Shown here in pieces: positions 23,711 through 31,402 of a stretch of DNA of 43,296 nt. The stretch spans positions 1 through 43,296 of the forward strand of contig VENA01000020.1 of NCBI GenBank assembly GCA_009711785.1. The letters run 5' to 3'. The DNA comes from Bacillota bacterium (GTDB lineage Bacteria; Bacillota; Clostridia; Tissierellales; MES13). The notes beneath the pieces are model-generated. The model was not told where the DNA came from and did no database searches. It worked only from the letters and a program-made list of their open reading frames with translations. Made by a program: the position numbers and the translations under genes. Numbering within the stretch: the first letter of the stretch is position 1; the number at the start of each line of letters is the position of its first letter.

Positions 23711-23799
23711 ATTAATTCTTTTTTGTGTAATATATAAATAACTATAAAACCTACTATTATAAAAACTAAGGTAAAAATACCTTCAATAAGTAAGTCCAT
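23707..23799 (-). CDS. Single-helix membrane microprotein, 30 aa
   Basis: Reads MDLLIEGIFTLVFIIVGFIV then IYILHKKELI: one hydrophobic helix with a short basic tail. GGAGGG lies 6 bases before the ATG on the minus strand (complement of 23806-23811). The stop overlaps the end of the YdjM-like gene. Size and SD argue for a true small membrane protein; no family recognised. Confidence 0.6.
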   Translation of the reverse strand: MDLLIEGIFTLVFIIVGFIVIYILHKKELI

Positions 23800-23877
23800 A
23801 AATATCCCTCCAAATAATAATTTTGAGTATAGTATTCTCAATAATAAAGAAGAATATATACAAAGGAGAGGGTTTTT

Positions 23878-24603
23878 ATGAAACTATTTATTGAGGTGGT
23901 TATCCAGACTTTTCTAGCTTTTTTTACAATTCTTTTTATAACGAGGATATTAGGAAGACAACAAATTTCTCAACTAACTTTTTATGAATATATAAATGGA
24001 ATAACCTTTGGTTCTATAGCTGCAACTTTAGCAACTGATGTAAATCAAAGAACATACCAACATTTTGCAGGACTTATTATTTTTGGATTACTTACAGGTT
24101 TAGTATCACTAATTGCTTTAAAAAATAGAACCTTTAGAAAAGTTGTTGAAGGGGAACCTATATTAGTAATTAAGGATGGAAAAATTTTAGAAAAGAATTT
24201 AAAAAAAGCTAGATATAGCATGGATGAATTTAATGAACTTTTAAGACAAAAGAAATGTATTACAGCTAGGGATGTTGAATTTGGAATATTAGAAATGAAT
24301 GGGGATTTAAGTATTGTAAAAACCCCTGAAAAATCCATAGTAACTTTAGGTGATTTAAATATACAAAAAAAAGCTGAGTCAATACCTACAGAAATAATTA
24401 TAGGTGGACAAATCATTTATGAAAATTTAAGAAAACGAAAAATAACTGGTAAGGATTTAATGAAAGAACTTAAAAAAATTAATATTACAAAGGTAGATAA
24501 AGTTATGTATGCAACAGTTGATCAAAATGGAGAGTATTATATAGACAAATATGAGGATAATATTAAAAATATCGACTTTAGTGAGAATAATGAAAAAGTA
24601 TAA
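23878..24603 (+). CDS. DUF421 (YetF/YrbG type) membrane protein
   Basis: 241 residues. Three N-terminal hydrophobic helices with FITRILGRQQISQLTFYEYI and GITFGSIAATLATD, the DUF421 hallmark (r-x-x-G-r-q-x-i-s-q-l-t-f-y-e-y-i-n-g-I-t-x-G-s-i-A). A soluble C-terminal part follows (VEGEPILVIKDGKILEKNLK, then YSMDEFNELLRQK), the usual two-lobe tail of the family. Role uncertain; B. subtilis members are associated with the forespore or stress. AAGGAGAGGG precedes the ATG. Stands alone between the microprotein and the exporter leader. Confidence 0.88.
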   Translation: MKLFIEVVIQTFLAFFTILFITRILGRQQISQLTFYEYINGITFGSIAATLATDVNQRTYQHFAGLIIFGLLTGLVSLIALKNRTFRKVVEGEPILVIKDGKILEKNLKKARYSMDEFNELLRQKKCITARDVEFGILEMNGDLSIVKTPEKSIVTLGDLNIQKKAESIPTEIIIGGQIIYENLRKRKITGKDLMKELKKINITKVDKVMYATVDQNGEYYIDKYEDNIKNIDFSENNEKV

Positions 24604-24636
24604 ATGTTACAAATAATTTACAATAGAGAAAATCAC

Positions 24637-24665
24637 TTGAAATATTTTGAAAATTCAAATATAAT
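24637..24665 (+). promoter_or_regulatory. Promoter of the ABC exporter leader
   Basis: TTGAAA (24637-24642), 17-base spacer, consensus TATAAT (24660-24665). Start expected near 24672, giving a 285-base leader before the first exporter gene. Confidence 0.8.
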
Positions 24666-24695
24666 TATATAAGAAATAAGTGAAAGGAGGTCGTG

Positions 24696-24776
24696 ATGAT
24701 GTTCAATTTTAGTGTAGATGTAATAAGAGGAAGAAATAATAAAAATTCAAACACACGACCTGTGACCAAACTATAA
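24696..24776 (+). CDS. Leader peptide of the ABC exporter attenuator, 26 aa
   Basis: 26 residues, starts ATGATG behind AAGGAGG (24684-24690); the second ATG (24699) has the better spacing. Sequence starts MMFNFSVDVIRGRNN and ends TRPVTKL. No signal peptide or domain. Its SD region and its 3' coding end can pair (GGTCGTG with CACGACC), and its stop is 13 bases before the first hairpin of the attenuator. This placement is that of BmrB, the leader peptide in front of the B. subtilis bmrCD exporter, though no sequence likeness to BmrB is claimed. Confidence 0.65.
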   Translation: MMFNFSVDVIRGRNNKNSNTRPVTKL

Positions 24777-24852
24777 TTATTGTGAGATCAAGCCATGGGT
24801 TAGTGTAACTATACCCATGGCTTTAAATATGTATAATTAATTTATAAACCAT

Positions 24853-24882
24853 AGCCATAGGTATCTAGCCTGTGGCTTTTTT
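24853..24882 (+). terminator. Attenuator terminator of the ABC exporter operon
   Basis: AGCCATAGG (24853-24861) pairs with CCTGTGGCT (24869-24877) through one G-U pair, 7-base loop, then six T (24877-24882). Confidence 0.75.
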
Positions 24883-24905
24883 GTTGTCTAAAAGGGGGAG
24901 TAAGG

Positions 24906-24920
24906 ATGTTTAAAAGTTAG
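24906..24920 (+). CDS. Four-codon ORF between terminator and exporter gene
   Basis: ATG-TTT-AAA-AGT-TAG (M-F-K-S) five bases after GGGGGAG (24894-24900). It lies past the terminator and 36 bases before the exporter start. Translation is plausible from the SD but unproven; it may tune initiation downstream. Confidence 0.4.
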   Translation: MFKS

Positions 24921-24956
24921 ATTTATCAGTCATTTTATGATAGGGGGGTTGATTTT

Positions 24957-26768
24957 ATGAAAAATTTTAAGTTACTTAATAGTTGTATGAAAGGAAGTAG
25001 AATTTTATATCTAGGAGCTATTATTAGTGTAGGATTAGCAACTATATTTACTATTATAGCGCCATTAATTTTAAGAATAACAATAGATTCTATAATCGGG
25101 AATAAAAAAATAAATGCTCCTGATTTTATAATAGATTTTATTAATAAAATAGGAGGGAACTCTTATTTATCAAACAATCTTTGGATATGTGCTTTAACTT
25201 TAGTGATATTAACTTTAGTGGGAGGAATATTTTTATTTTTAAAGGGAAAATGGTCAGCTCAAGCAGCTCAGTCCATAGCAAAAGCAATAAGAGAAAAATT
25301 ATATGACCATCTTCAGCACTTACCCTATGATTATCATGTTAAAGCTGAAACTGGAGATTTAATACAAAGATGTACCTCTGATGTGGATACCATAAGAAAA
25401 TTTTTAGAAATACAGTTAGTGGAAATAGGAAGAGCTATTTTTATGATTTTTTTTGCATCACTAATAATGTTATCTTTAAGCATAAAGATGACATTTGTGG
25501 CAATGGCAGTTGTACCAATAATATTTTTGTTTGCAGTTTTATTTTTTCTTAAAATTAAAGATGCTTTTAAACTATCCGATGAAGCTGAGGCAAGTATGTC
25601 TACTGTACTGCAGGAAAATTTAACATCAGTTAGGGTAGTAAGAGCCTTTAATAATCAATTGTATGAAATAAATAAATTTGATGAAAAAAGCAAAGAGTAT
25701 AGGGATTTAACTTATAGATTAATAAGACTTTTAGCAGGTTATTGGTCACTTTCTGATTTATTGTGTATGTTACAGATAGGAGCTGTTTTAATCCTTGGAA
25801 GTTATTGGACTATACAAGGGGAAATAACTTTAGGTACTTTAGTTGTATTTACAACATATGAAGGGATGCTTTTATGGCCTGTAAGACAAATGGGAAGAAT
25901 ACTTACAGATATGGGTAAGGCGCAAGTATCGTTAACTCGTATAAGGGAAATTTTAGAAATTCCTAAGGAAGAAAAAGAAGAGAATAAATTAAAACCAGAA
26001 ATTAAAGGTAATATTAGTTTTAAAAACGTTTATTTTGAATATGAGAAAAATAAGCCTATATTAAAAAACATTTCCTTTGATATTAAAAAAGGTAATACAA
26101 TAGCTGTAATGGGGCAAACTGGCTCAGGTAAATCTTCTTTAATACATTTATTAGCAAGACTTTATGATTATCAAAGAGGCTCTATAAAGATAGATGGAGT
26201 TGAACTTAAAGATATTAATAAAAAATGGATAAGAAAAAATATAGGATTAGTCTTACAAGAACCATTTCTATTTTCAAGATCTATAAAAGAAAATATAAGT
26301 TTAGCTAAAAAGGATGCTAAGGAAGCAGAAATTTTTGAGGCGGCTCGAGTTGCAGCTGTTCATAATGTAATTGAAGATTTTGATAAAGGTTATGAAACAT
26401 CTGTAGGAGAAAGAGGTGTAACCCTTTCTGGAGGACAAAAGCAGAGAATAGCAATGGCAAGAACTTTAATAAATGATAATAAAATATTAATATTTGATGA
26501 TTCTTTAAGTGCAGTTGATACAGAAACAGATTCAGCTATTAGAAAAGCTTTAAAAAATAGGGATAATGATGCAACAACCTTTATTATATCCCATCGTGTA
26601 GCTACTTTAAAAGAAGCAGATTTAATTATTGTACTTGATAAAGGGGAGATAGTACAAAAGGGAACCCATAATGAATTAATAAAAACTAAAGGTTTATATA
26701 AAAAAGTATGGTCTATACAAAATTCATTAGAAGAAAATCTAAAAGATGATTTAAATAGGATTGTTTAG
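24957..26768 (+). CDS. Heterodimeric ABC multidrug exporter, degenerate-site half (BmrC/LmrC-like)
   Basis: 603 residues: six-helix exporter domain (about 15-310) then an NBD with Walker A GQTGSGKSS (386-394), signature LSGGQKQR and Walker B ILIFDDSLSAVD. Asp515 stands where the catalytic Glu is expected, the mark of the non-hydrolysing site in heterodimeric exporters such as BmrCD, LmrCD and TM287/288. The intact signature completes the partner's active site. The ATG follows GGGGGG. Expression is probably controlled by the attenuator upstream. The partner gene starts 11 bases after the stop. Confidence 0.93.
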   Translation: MKNFKLLNSCMKGSRILYLGAIISVGLATIFTIIAPLILRITIDSIIGNKKINAPDFIIDFINKIGGNSYLSNNLWICALTLVILTLVGGIFLFLKGKWSAQAAQSIAKAIREKLYDHLQHLPYDYHVKAETGDLIQRCTSDVDTIRKFLEIQLVEIGRAIFMIFFASLIMLSLSIKMTFVAMAVVPIIFLFAVLFFLKIKDAFKLSDEAEASMSTVLQENLTSVRVVRAFNNQLYEINKFDEKSKEYRDLTYRLIRLLAGYWSLSDLLCMLQIGAVLILGSYWTIQGEITLGTLVVFTTYEGMLLWPVRQMGRILTDMGKAQVSLTRIREILEIPKEEKEENKLKPEIKGNISFKNVYFEYEKNKPILKNISFDIKKGNTIAVMGQTGSGKSSLIHLLARLYDYQRGSIKIDGVELKDINKKWIRKNIGLVLQEPFLFSRSIKENISLAKKDAKEAEIFEAARVAAVHNVIEDFDKGYETSVGERGVTLSGGQKQRIAMARTLINDNKILIFDDSLSAVDTETDSAIRKALKNRDNDATTFIISHRVATLKEADLIIVLDKGEIVQKGTHNELIKTKGLYKKVWSIQNSLEENLKDDLNRIV

Positions 26769-26779
26769 GGGGAGATATT

Positions 26780-28600
26780 TTGGATACTAAAAAGGAACAA
26801 GAATTTAATAAAAAAATAGATATTAAACTATGGAAAAATTTACTACACTATATGAAGCCCTATTCTAAGAATCTTTTAGCTTTAGCCTTTGTTATGGTTT
26901 TAGTAGCAGGAATAGATGTAGTATTTCCACTTATGAATAAAATAGCTATAGATAAGTATATAGTACCTAAAAATTTAGATGGGCTAGTAGGATTTAGTAT
27001 TAAATATGGTGTTTTAATTATAATACAGGCAATAAATGTATACTTATTAATAGCCTTAGCTGGTAAATTAGAAACACATATCCCCTATGATATAAGAGCA
27101 TTAGCCTTTAAAAGATTACAAGAACTTTCCTTTTCTTATTATGATAAGACACCTATAGGATGGTTAATGGCAAGAATGACTTCAGATGTGAGAAGATTAG
27201 GAGAAGTAATATCCTGGGGACTTGTGGATATAGTATGGGGTTTTACTATGATGAGTGGAATAGCTGTTTTAATGTTTTATCATAGCGTTAAACTTGCATT
27301 GATTTCCCTTTCTGTACTACCGGTATTAATAGTAATTAGTACATTTTTTCAACAGAGAATACTAACTGCCTTTAGACAGGTAAGAAAAATTAATTCTAGA
27401 ATAACAGGAGCCTATAATGAGGGAATAGGTGGAGCAAAAACTACAAAAACATTAGTTAGGGAAAAAGAGAATCTAAATGAGTTTAAGAACTTAACAGGTA
27501 ATATGAGAAATTCATCAATCAAAGCTGCTATATATTCTTCATTATTTTTACCTATTGTTATGACTTTAGCAAGTGTAGGTACTGGTTTAGCTCTTTGGTT
27601 TGGAGGCAATGGTGTAATAGTAAAAACAATAACCTATGGAACGTTAGTATTATTTATTTCATATACTAGACAATTCTTTGAACCTGTAAGGGAATTAGCA
27701 AGGGTACTTGCAGAATTACAAGCAGCTCAAGCATCTGCTGAGCGTGTACTATCTTTAATAGAAACTAAACCTGATATTAAAGATAGTAAGGAAGTATTAA
27801 AACGCTTTGGTGATTTTTATAATCCTAAAAGAGAAAATTGGCCAGATATAACTGGAAATTTAACATTTAAAAATGTATCATTTCAATATAAAGATGGTGA
27901 AAAAGTACTTGATAATTTTAATTTAGATATTAAATCAGGTGAGACTATAGCTTTAGTTGGAGAGACTGGTTCAGGGAAAAGTACAATTGTTAATTTAGCC
28001 TGTAGATTTTATGAACCAACAGAGGGTGAAATATTAATAGATGGAATTAATTATAAAGAAAGATCATTATCATGGCTCCATGAAAATATAGGTTATGTTT
28101 TACAAACTCCTCAGCTTTTTAGTGGAACCATAAGGGAAAATATTCAATATGGTGATCTAGAAGCTACTGAAATGGATATTATAAGGGCTTCTAAACTTGT
28201 TAATGCCCATGGATTTATTATGGATTTAGAAAATGGATATGATACTGAAGTAGGAGAAGGTGGAGGTAAATTATCAACAGGACAAAAACAACTCATATCC
28301 TTTGCAAGAGCTATAGTTTCTAATCCTAAATTATTTGTATTAGATGAAGCTACATCTTCAATAGATACAGAAACTGAAAGAATAATACAAAATGCAATAG
28401 ATAGGGTGTTAATGGGAAGAACTAGTTTTATAATAGCCCATAGATTATCAACTATAGTATCTGCAGATAGGATATTAGTTATAAGAAATGGTAAAATAGT
28501 CGAAGAAGGTACTCATAAAAAGCTACTTTCTAATAAAGGATATTATTATAGATTATATACTAATCAATTTAAAAAGGAAGTAGAATCTAAACTTGGATAA
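26780..28600 (+). CDS. Heterodimeric ABC multidrug exporter, catalytic half (BmrD/LmrD-like)
   Basis: 606 residues starting at TTG, supported by GGGGGAG six bases upstream and by the absence of a better ATG before the first helix. Exporter domain about 25-330, then NBD with Walker A GETGSGKST, signature LSTGQKQ (second Gly replaced by Thr) and Walker B LFVLDEATSSID with catalytic Glu523. The altered signature faces the degenerate site of the other half, so one ATP site per dimer is consensus. Likely exports hydrophobic drugs. A terminator follows. Confidence 0.93.
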   Translation: MDTKKEQEFNKKIDIKLWKNLLHYMKPYSKNLLALAFVMVLVAGIDVVFPLMNKIAIDKYIVPKNLDGLVGFSIKYGVLIIIQAINVYLLIALAGKLETHIPYDIRALAFKRLQELSFSYYDKTPIGWLMARMTSDVRRLGEVISWGLVDIVWGFTMMSGIAVLMFYHSVKLALISLSVLPVLIVISTFFQQRILTAFRQVRKINSRITGAYNEGIGGAKTTKTLVREKENLNEFKNLTGNMRNSSIKAAIYSSLFLPIVMTLASVGTGLALWFGGNGVIVKTITYGTLVLFISYTRQFFEPVRELARVLAELQAAQASAERVLSLIETKPDIKDSKEVLKRFGDFYNPKRENWPDITGNLTFKNVSFQYKDGEKVLDNFNLDIKSGETIALVGETGSGKSTIVNLACRFYEPTEGEILIDGINYKERSLSWLHENIGYVLQTPQLFSGTIRENIQYGDLEATEMDIIRASKLVNAHGFIMDLENGYDTEVGEGGGKLSTGQKQLISFARAIVSNPKLFVLDEATSSIDTETERIIQNAIDRVLMGRTSFIIAHRLSTIVSADRILVIRNGKIVEEGTHKKLLSNKGYYYRLYTNQFKKEVESKLG

Positions 28601-28630
28601 AAAATCCCCTAATATTAGGGGATTTTTTTT
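28601..28630 (+). terminator. Terminator of the ABC exporter operon
   Basis: AAAATCCCCTAAT (28601-28613) pairs perfectly with ATTAGGGGATTTT (28614-28626), followed by T to 28630. Confidence 0.88.
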
Positions 28631-28696
28631 GAAGGTATTTAAATTAAATTATCGAATATAGTAATTGACCAAAATAATAACAGAAAGGGGAATTTT

Positions 28697-30595
28697 ATGA
28701 AACAGGGAATTAAGTTATTTATCATAACAATTTTTGTATTAGTATTTATTACAACGAATGTATATGCTAATGGAAATAGCTATTGGAAGGAAGTAAAAAC
28801 AGTAAATATATCAGGGGAAAGTAGAAAAGTAAATACAGTTTATATTAATCTTAATAATAAAAATATTAGATTAGAATCTGTACTTGCTAATAATAAAGTT
28901 GGAGAAGTTAAGGAATTAAAAAATATGGCAGAAAAACTAGAAAAAGATAATAGTGAAGTAATAGCTGCGGTAAATGCTACATTTTTTAATGCATATACTG
29001 ACTTACAACCCCAGGGTACAATTCAAAGCAAGGGAAAAATATTACATATAGGAGGTTTAGGTTCAGTAATAGGTTTTTCTGGTGATAATAATGTGGATAT
29101 TAGAAATTTAAAAATATCTATAGAAGGCTCTATAAATGAAAGTTATGAATATCCTAATAATTGGTATGCTTGGGGTATTAATCATGACTATTCAGATCCT
29201 AGTGCTAATGTAGTATATACACCTATTTATGGAGATAAAACTAAAAAACATAATAATACTTCAATAGTTATTAGTAAAGGAAAAGTAGTAAAAATAATTA
29301 ATGGACAAGCTAATATTCCAAAGGAAGGTTATACCATAGTTTTAGGAAATAAAGATTTAGTGAATAGATTTAAAGTAGGAGATAAAGTTTCCTATAGGTA
29401 TAAATTTGAAAGTGATGGTAAAAAAATATCTTGGGATAATATTAGAACAACAATAGGTGCAGGACCTACATTATTAAAGGATGGAATTATTTTAGCAGAC
29501 GGAGAAAAGGAAGGATTTAAAGAGGATAAAATAAATATTAATAGAGCACAAAGAAGCTTTATAGGTGTAACTGATAAAAATATATTGGTTATAGGAACAG
29601 TAGGTAGTGTAACAATGAAAGAATTAGCTGAAATAACTAAAAATATGGGGTTAAAAGATGCTATGAACCTTGATGGAGGTGCATCTTCAGGACTTTTTTA
29701 TAAAGGAAGTTATTTAACAAAACCAGGAAGGAAAATAAGTAATGCTTTAGTAGTTACTAAGTTAAAAGAAAAACCTATAAGACTTAAGTTAAATGGACAG
29801 GAAGTATTTTATGATACTGATCCTTATATTTCAAATGGTAGAACAATGGTACCATTAAGGGGAATATTTGAAACGTTAGGAGCTACTGTAGGCTGGGATG
29901 AAAAAACAAGTTCAATAGTAGCTAAAAAGGATGATTTTTTAATTAAATTAAAATCAGGTAGCAATATAGCAAAAATCAATGGTAAAGAAGTAAAATTAGA
30001 TGTACCTGTAACAATTAAAAATGGGCGTAGTCATGTACCTGTACGTGTTGCTGTAGAAGCCTTTGGAGGCGAATTAGGTTGGAATGGAAATAAAAAAATG
30101 GTCTCAATGAATTTAGATACAAAAGATACACAGAAAACATTTAAAGAAGCTAAAAATGAAGAAAAAAATGGTAATACTAATAAAGCAAAGGAATTGTATT
30201 TAGAGGTGTTAAAGGTAGATGATAAACATAGTGGGGCTTTAAAAAACCTTGCTAGATTATTAGGTAAAGAAAAAAAATATACTGACGCAGTTAAATATTA
30301 TAAAGATTATCTAGAAGTAGTGGATAATGATAAATGGGCAAGATCATCCCTAGGTTGGGCTTATTATAGTTTAAATGAAATGGAAAATGCAGAAAAAACA
30401 TTTAAGTATTTAACAGAAAAATATCCAGATAATGTTTCCTTTTGGATGGCATTAGGAGCAGTGTATTGTGATTATAATGTTAAGGAATATGATGAATCTA
30501 GAAAGTGTTATAACACTGCTTTAAATTTAGAACCTAATGATAATCAAAAAAATACAATAAAAAACCAATTAGAATATATAGAAAAACAAGATTAA
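28697..30595 (+). CDS. Exported phosphodiester glycosidase-domain protein with copper-amine-oxidase-like and TPR domains
   Basis: 632 residues. Signal peptide MKQGIKLFIITIFVLVF... cleaved near VYA. Residues ~30-355: NAGPA/phosphodiester-glycosidase domain (AVNATFFNAYTDLQPQGTI, IGAGPTLLKDG, NRAQRSFIGVTDKN, MNLDGGASSGLFYKG). About 360-475: copper amine oxidase N-terminal-like domain (SNGRTMVPLRGIFETLGATV and NGRSHVPVRVAVEAFGG), common in clostridial wall proteins and not an oxidase by itself. About 480-632: TPR repeats (KEKKYTDAVKYYKDYLEV, LGWAYYSLNEMENAEKTFKY). Suggests a surface enzyme acting on a phosphodiester-linked glycan with a protein-binding tail. AAAGGGG precedes the ATG. Confidence 0.87.
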   Translation: MKQGIKLFIITIFVLVFITTNVYANGNSYWKEVKTVNISGESRKVNTVYINLNNKNIRLESVLANNKVGEVKELKNMAEKLEKDNSEVIAAVNATFFNAYTDLQPQGTIQSKGKILHIGGLGSVIGFSGDNNVDIRNLKISIEGSINESYEYPNNWYAWGINHDYSDPSANVVYTPIYGDKTKKHNNTSIVISKGKVVKIINGQANIPKEGYTIVLGNKDLVNRFKVGDKVSYRYKFESDGKKISWDNIRTTIGAGPTLLKDGIILADGEKEGFKEDKININRAQRSFIGVTDKNILVIGTVGSVTMKELAEITKNMGLKDAMNLDGGASSGLFYKGSYLTKPGRKISNALVVTKLKEKPIRLKLNGQEVFYDTDPYISNGRTMVPLRGIFETLGATVGWDEKTSSIVAKKDDFLIKLKSGSNIAKINGKEVKLDVPVTIKNGRSHVPVRVAVEAFGGELGWNGNKKMVSMNLDTKDTQKTFKEAKNEEKNGNTNKAKELYLEVLKVDDKHSGALKNLARLLGKEKKYTDAVKYYKDYLEVVDNDKWARSSLGWAYYSLNEMENAEKTFKYLTEKYPDNVSFWMALGAVYCDYNVKEYDESRKCYNTALNLEPNDNQKNTIKNQLEYIEKQD

Positions 30596-30601
30596 GTTTA
30601 A

Positions 30602-30626
30602 AAGGGATAGGATTTTCCTATCCCTT
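30602..30626 (+). terminator. Hairpin after the glycosidase gene
   Basis: AAGGGATAGGA (30602-30612) pairs with TCCTATCCCTT (30616-30626), 3-base loop; no T run follows, so termination is uncertain. Confidence 0.5.
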
Positions 30627-30664
30627 ATTAAGTATATGAATTTTAAAAAGAAAGGATGATAATA

Positions 30665-31153
30665 TTGTGGTGTCCTAAATGTAAAAGCGAATACAGGGAA
30701 GGTTTTACTAAATGTGAAAAGTGTAATGAAGATTTAGTAGAAAAACTTAATGAAGATAATAAAAAAAAGGATAATAAAGTAATAAAGGATATTGAATTAG
30801 TTTATTTAACAAATGTAGCTAATGAAAAAGAGGCAGGTATTATAGAAGCTTTACTAAACTCTTATAATATTAAAGTAATAAAAAAACATAAAGAAGCAGG
30901 GGATTATTTAAACATATATATGGGGAGTTCTAACTATGGAATGGACTTATACGTATCTACTAATGAATATGAAGATGCAAAAAAAATAATAAATGAAAAA
31001 AGTGATATCAATAATACTAATAATACTGATACAACTAGTAATATAGAAGAAAGTATAGATAGAAAAAAGATATTTTTTAGACTTTTTCTAGCTATCATAT
31101 TTTTACCTGGATTTCTATTTTTTATTTTTAGTGTACTAAAACGTATGTTTTAA
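30665..31153 (+). CDS. Zinc ribbon plus DUF2007-like domain, membrane-anchored
   Basis: 162 residues from TTG 30665. An ATG at 30656 directly abuts the SD (AAAGG, 30651-30655) with no spacing, whereas TTG lies at normal distance and gives the clean start MWCPKCKSEYREGFTKC. CPKC...CEKC is a zinc ribbon; residues ~45-115 (LVYLTNVANEKEAGIIEALL, YNIKVIKK, MDLYVSTNEYEDAKKII) match the DUF2007 putative signal-transduction domain. An Asn/Thr-rich linker leads to one C-terminal helix (about 138-158). Function unknown. Confidence 0.82.
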   Translation: MWCPKCKSEYREGFTKCEKCNEDLVEKLNEDNKKKDNKVIKDIELVYLTNVANEKEAGIIEALLNSYNIKVIKKHKEAGDYLNIYMGSSNYGMDLYVSTNEYEDAKKIINEKSDINNTNNTDTTSNIEESIDRKKIFFRLFLAIIFLPGFLFFIFSVLKRMF

Positions 31154-31155
31154 TA

Positions 31156-31260
31156 TTAATGATATATTTGGCTGTATAGTAAAAAAACTAAAATGGGTAA
31201 GAGAATTACAACCACTATTAGTATTAAAACTGGGTAAATTTTTTCCTTTCTTTTTTTCAT
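31156..31260 (-). CDS. Single-helix membrane microprotein, 34 aa
   Basis: Basic head MKKRKEKIYP followed by one hydrophobic helix VLILIVVVILLPILVFLLY and tail SQIYH. Complement of 31267-31273 is AAGGAGG, 6 bases before the ATG, so translation is well supported. It faces the end of the zinc-ribbon gene, three bases apart. Not recognised as a known family. Confidence 0.65.
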   Translation of the reverse strand: MKKRKEKIYPVLILIVVVILLPILVFLLYSQIYH

Positions 31261-31402
31261 AAAAAACCTCCTTAATGTTAATTATATACTAAATTTATAG
31301 AAAATAAAAAAAATTCCATTAATTATAGAAGGAATTATTTAACTATTAAAGAATTTAGAGATAAGAGTAAATGGAGTTTATAATAAATAAGGAGGTATTT
31401 TT

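Larger units (their letters stand above)
24689..24882 (+). promoter_or_regulatory. Ribosome-mediated attenuator upstream of the ABC exporter (predicted)
   Basis: Pairings seen: AGGTCGTG (24688-24695) with CACGACCT (24754-24761), which covers part of the SD; AAGCCATGGGT (24790-24800) with ACCCATGGCTT (24813-24823), extended inside by TAGT/ACTA; and the terminator at 24853-24882. The right arm of the second hairpin (CCCATGGCT) can instead pair with the terminator's left arm AGCCATAGG with one mismatch, forming an antiterminator. A ribosome held at the end of the leader ORF would cover the hairpin's left arm and favour read-through. Mechanism inferred. Confidence 0.65.
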
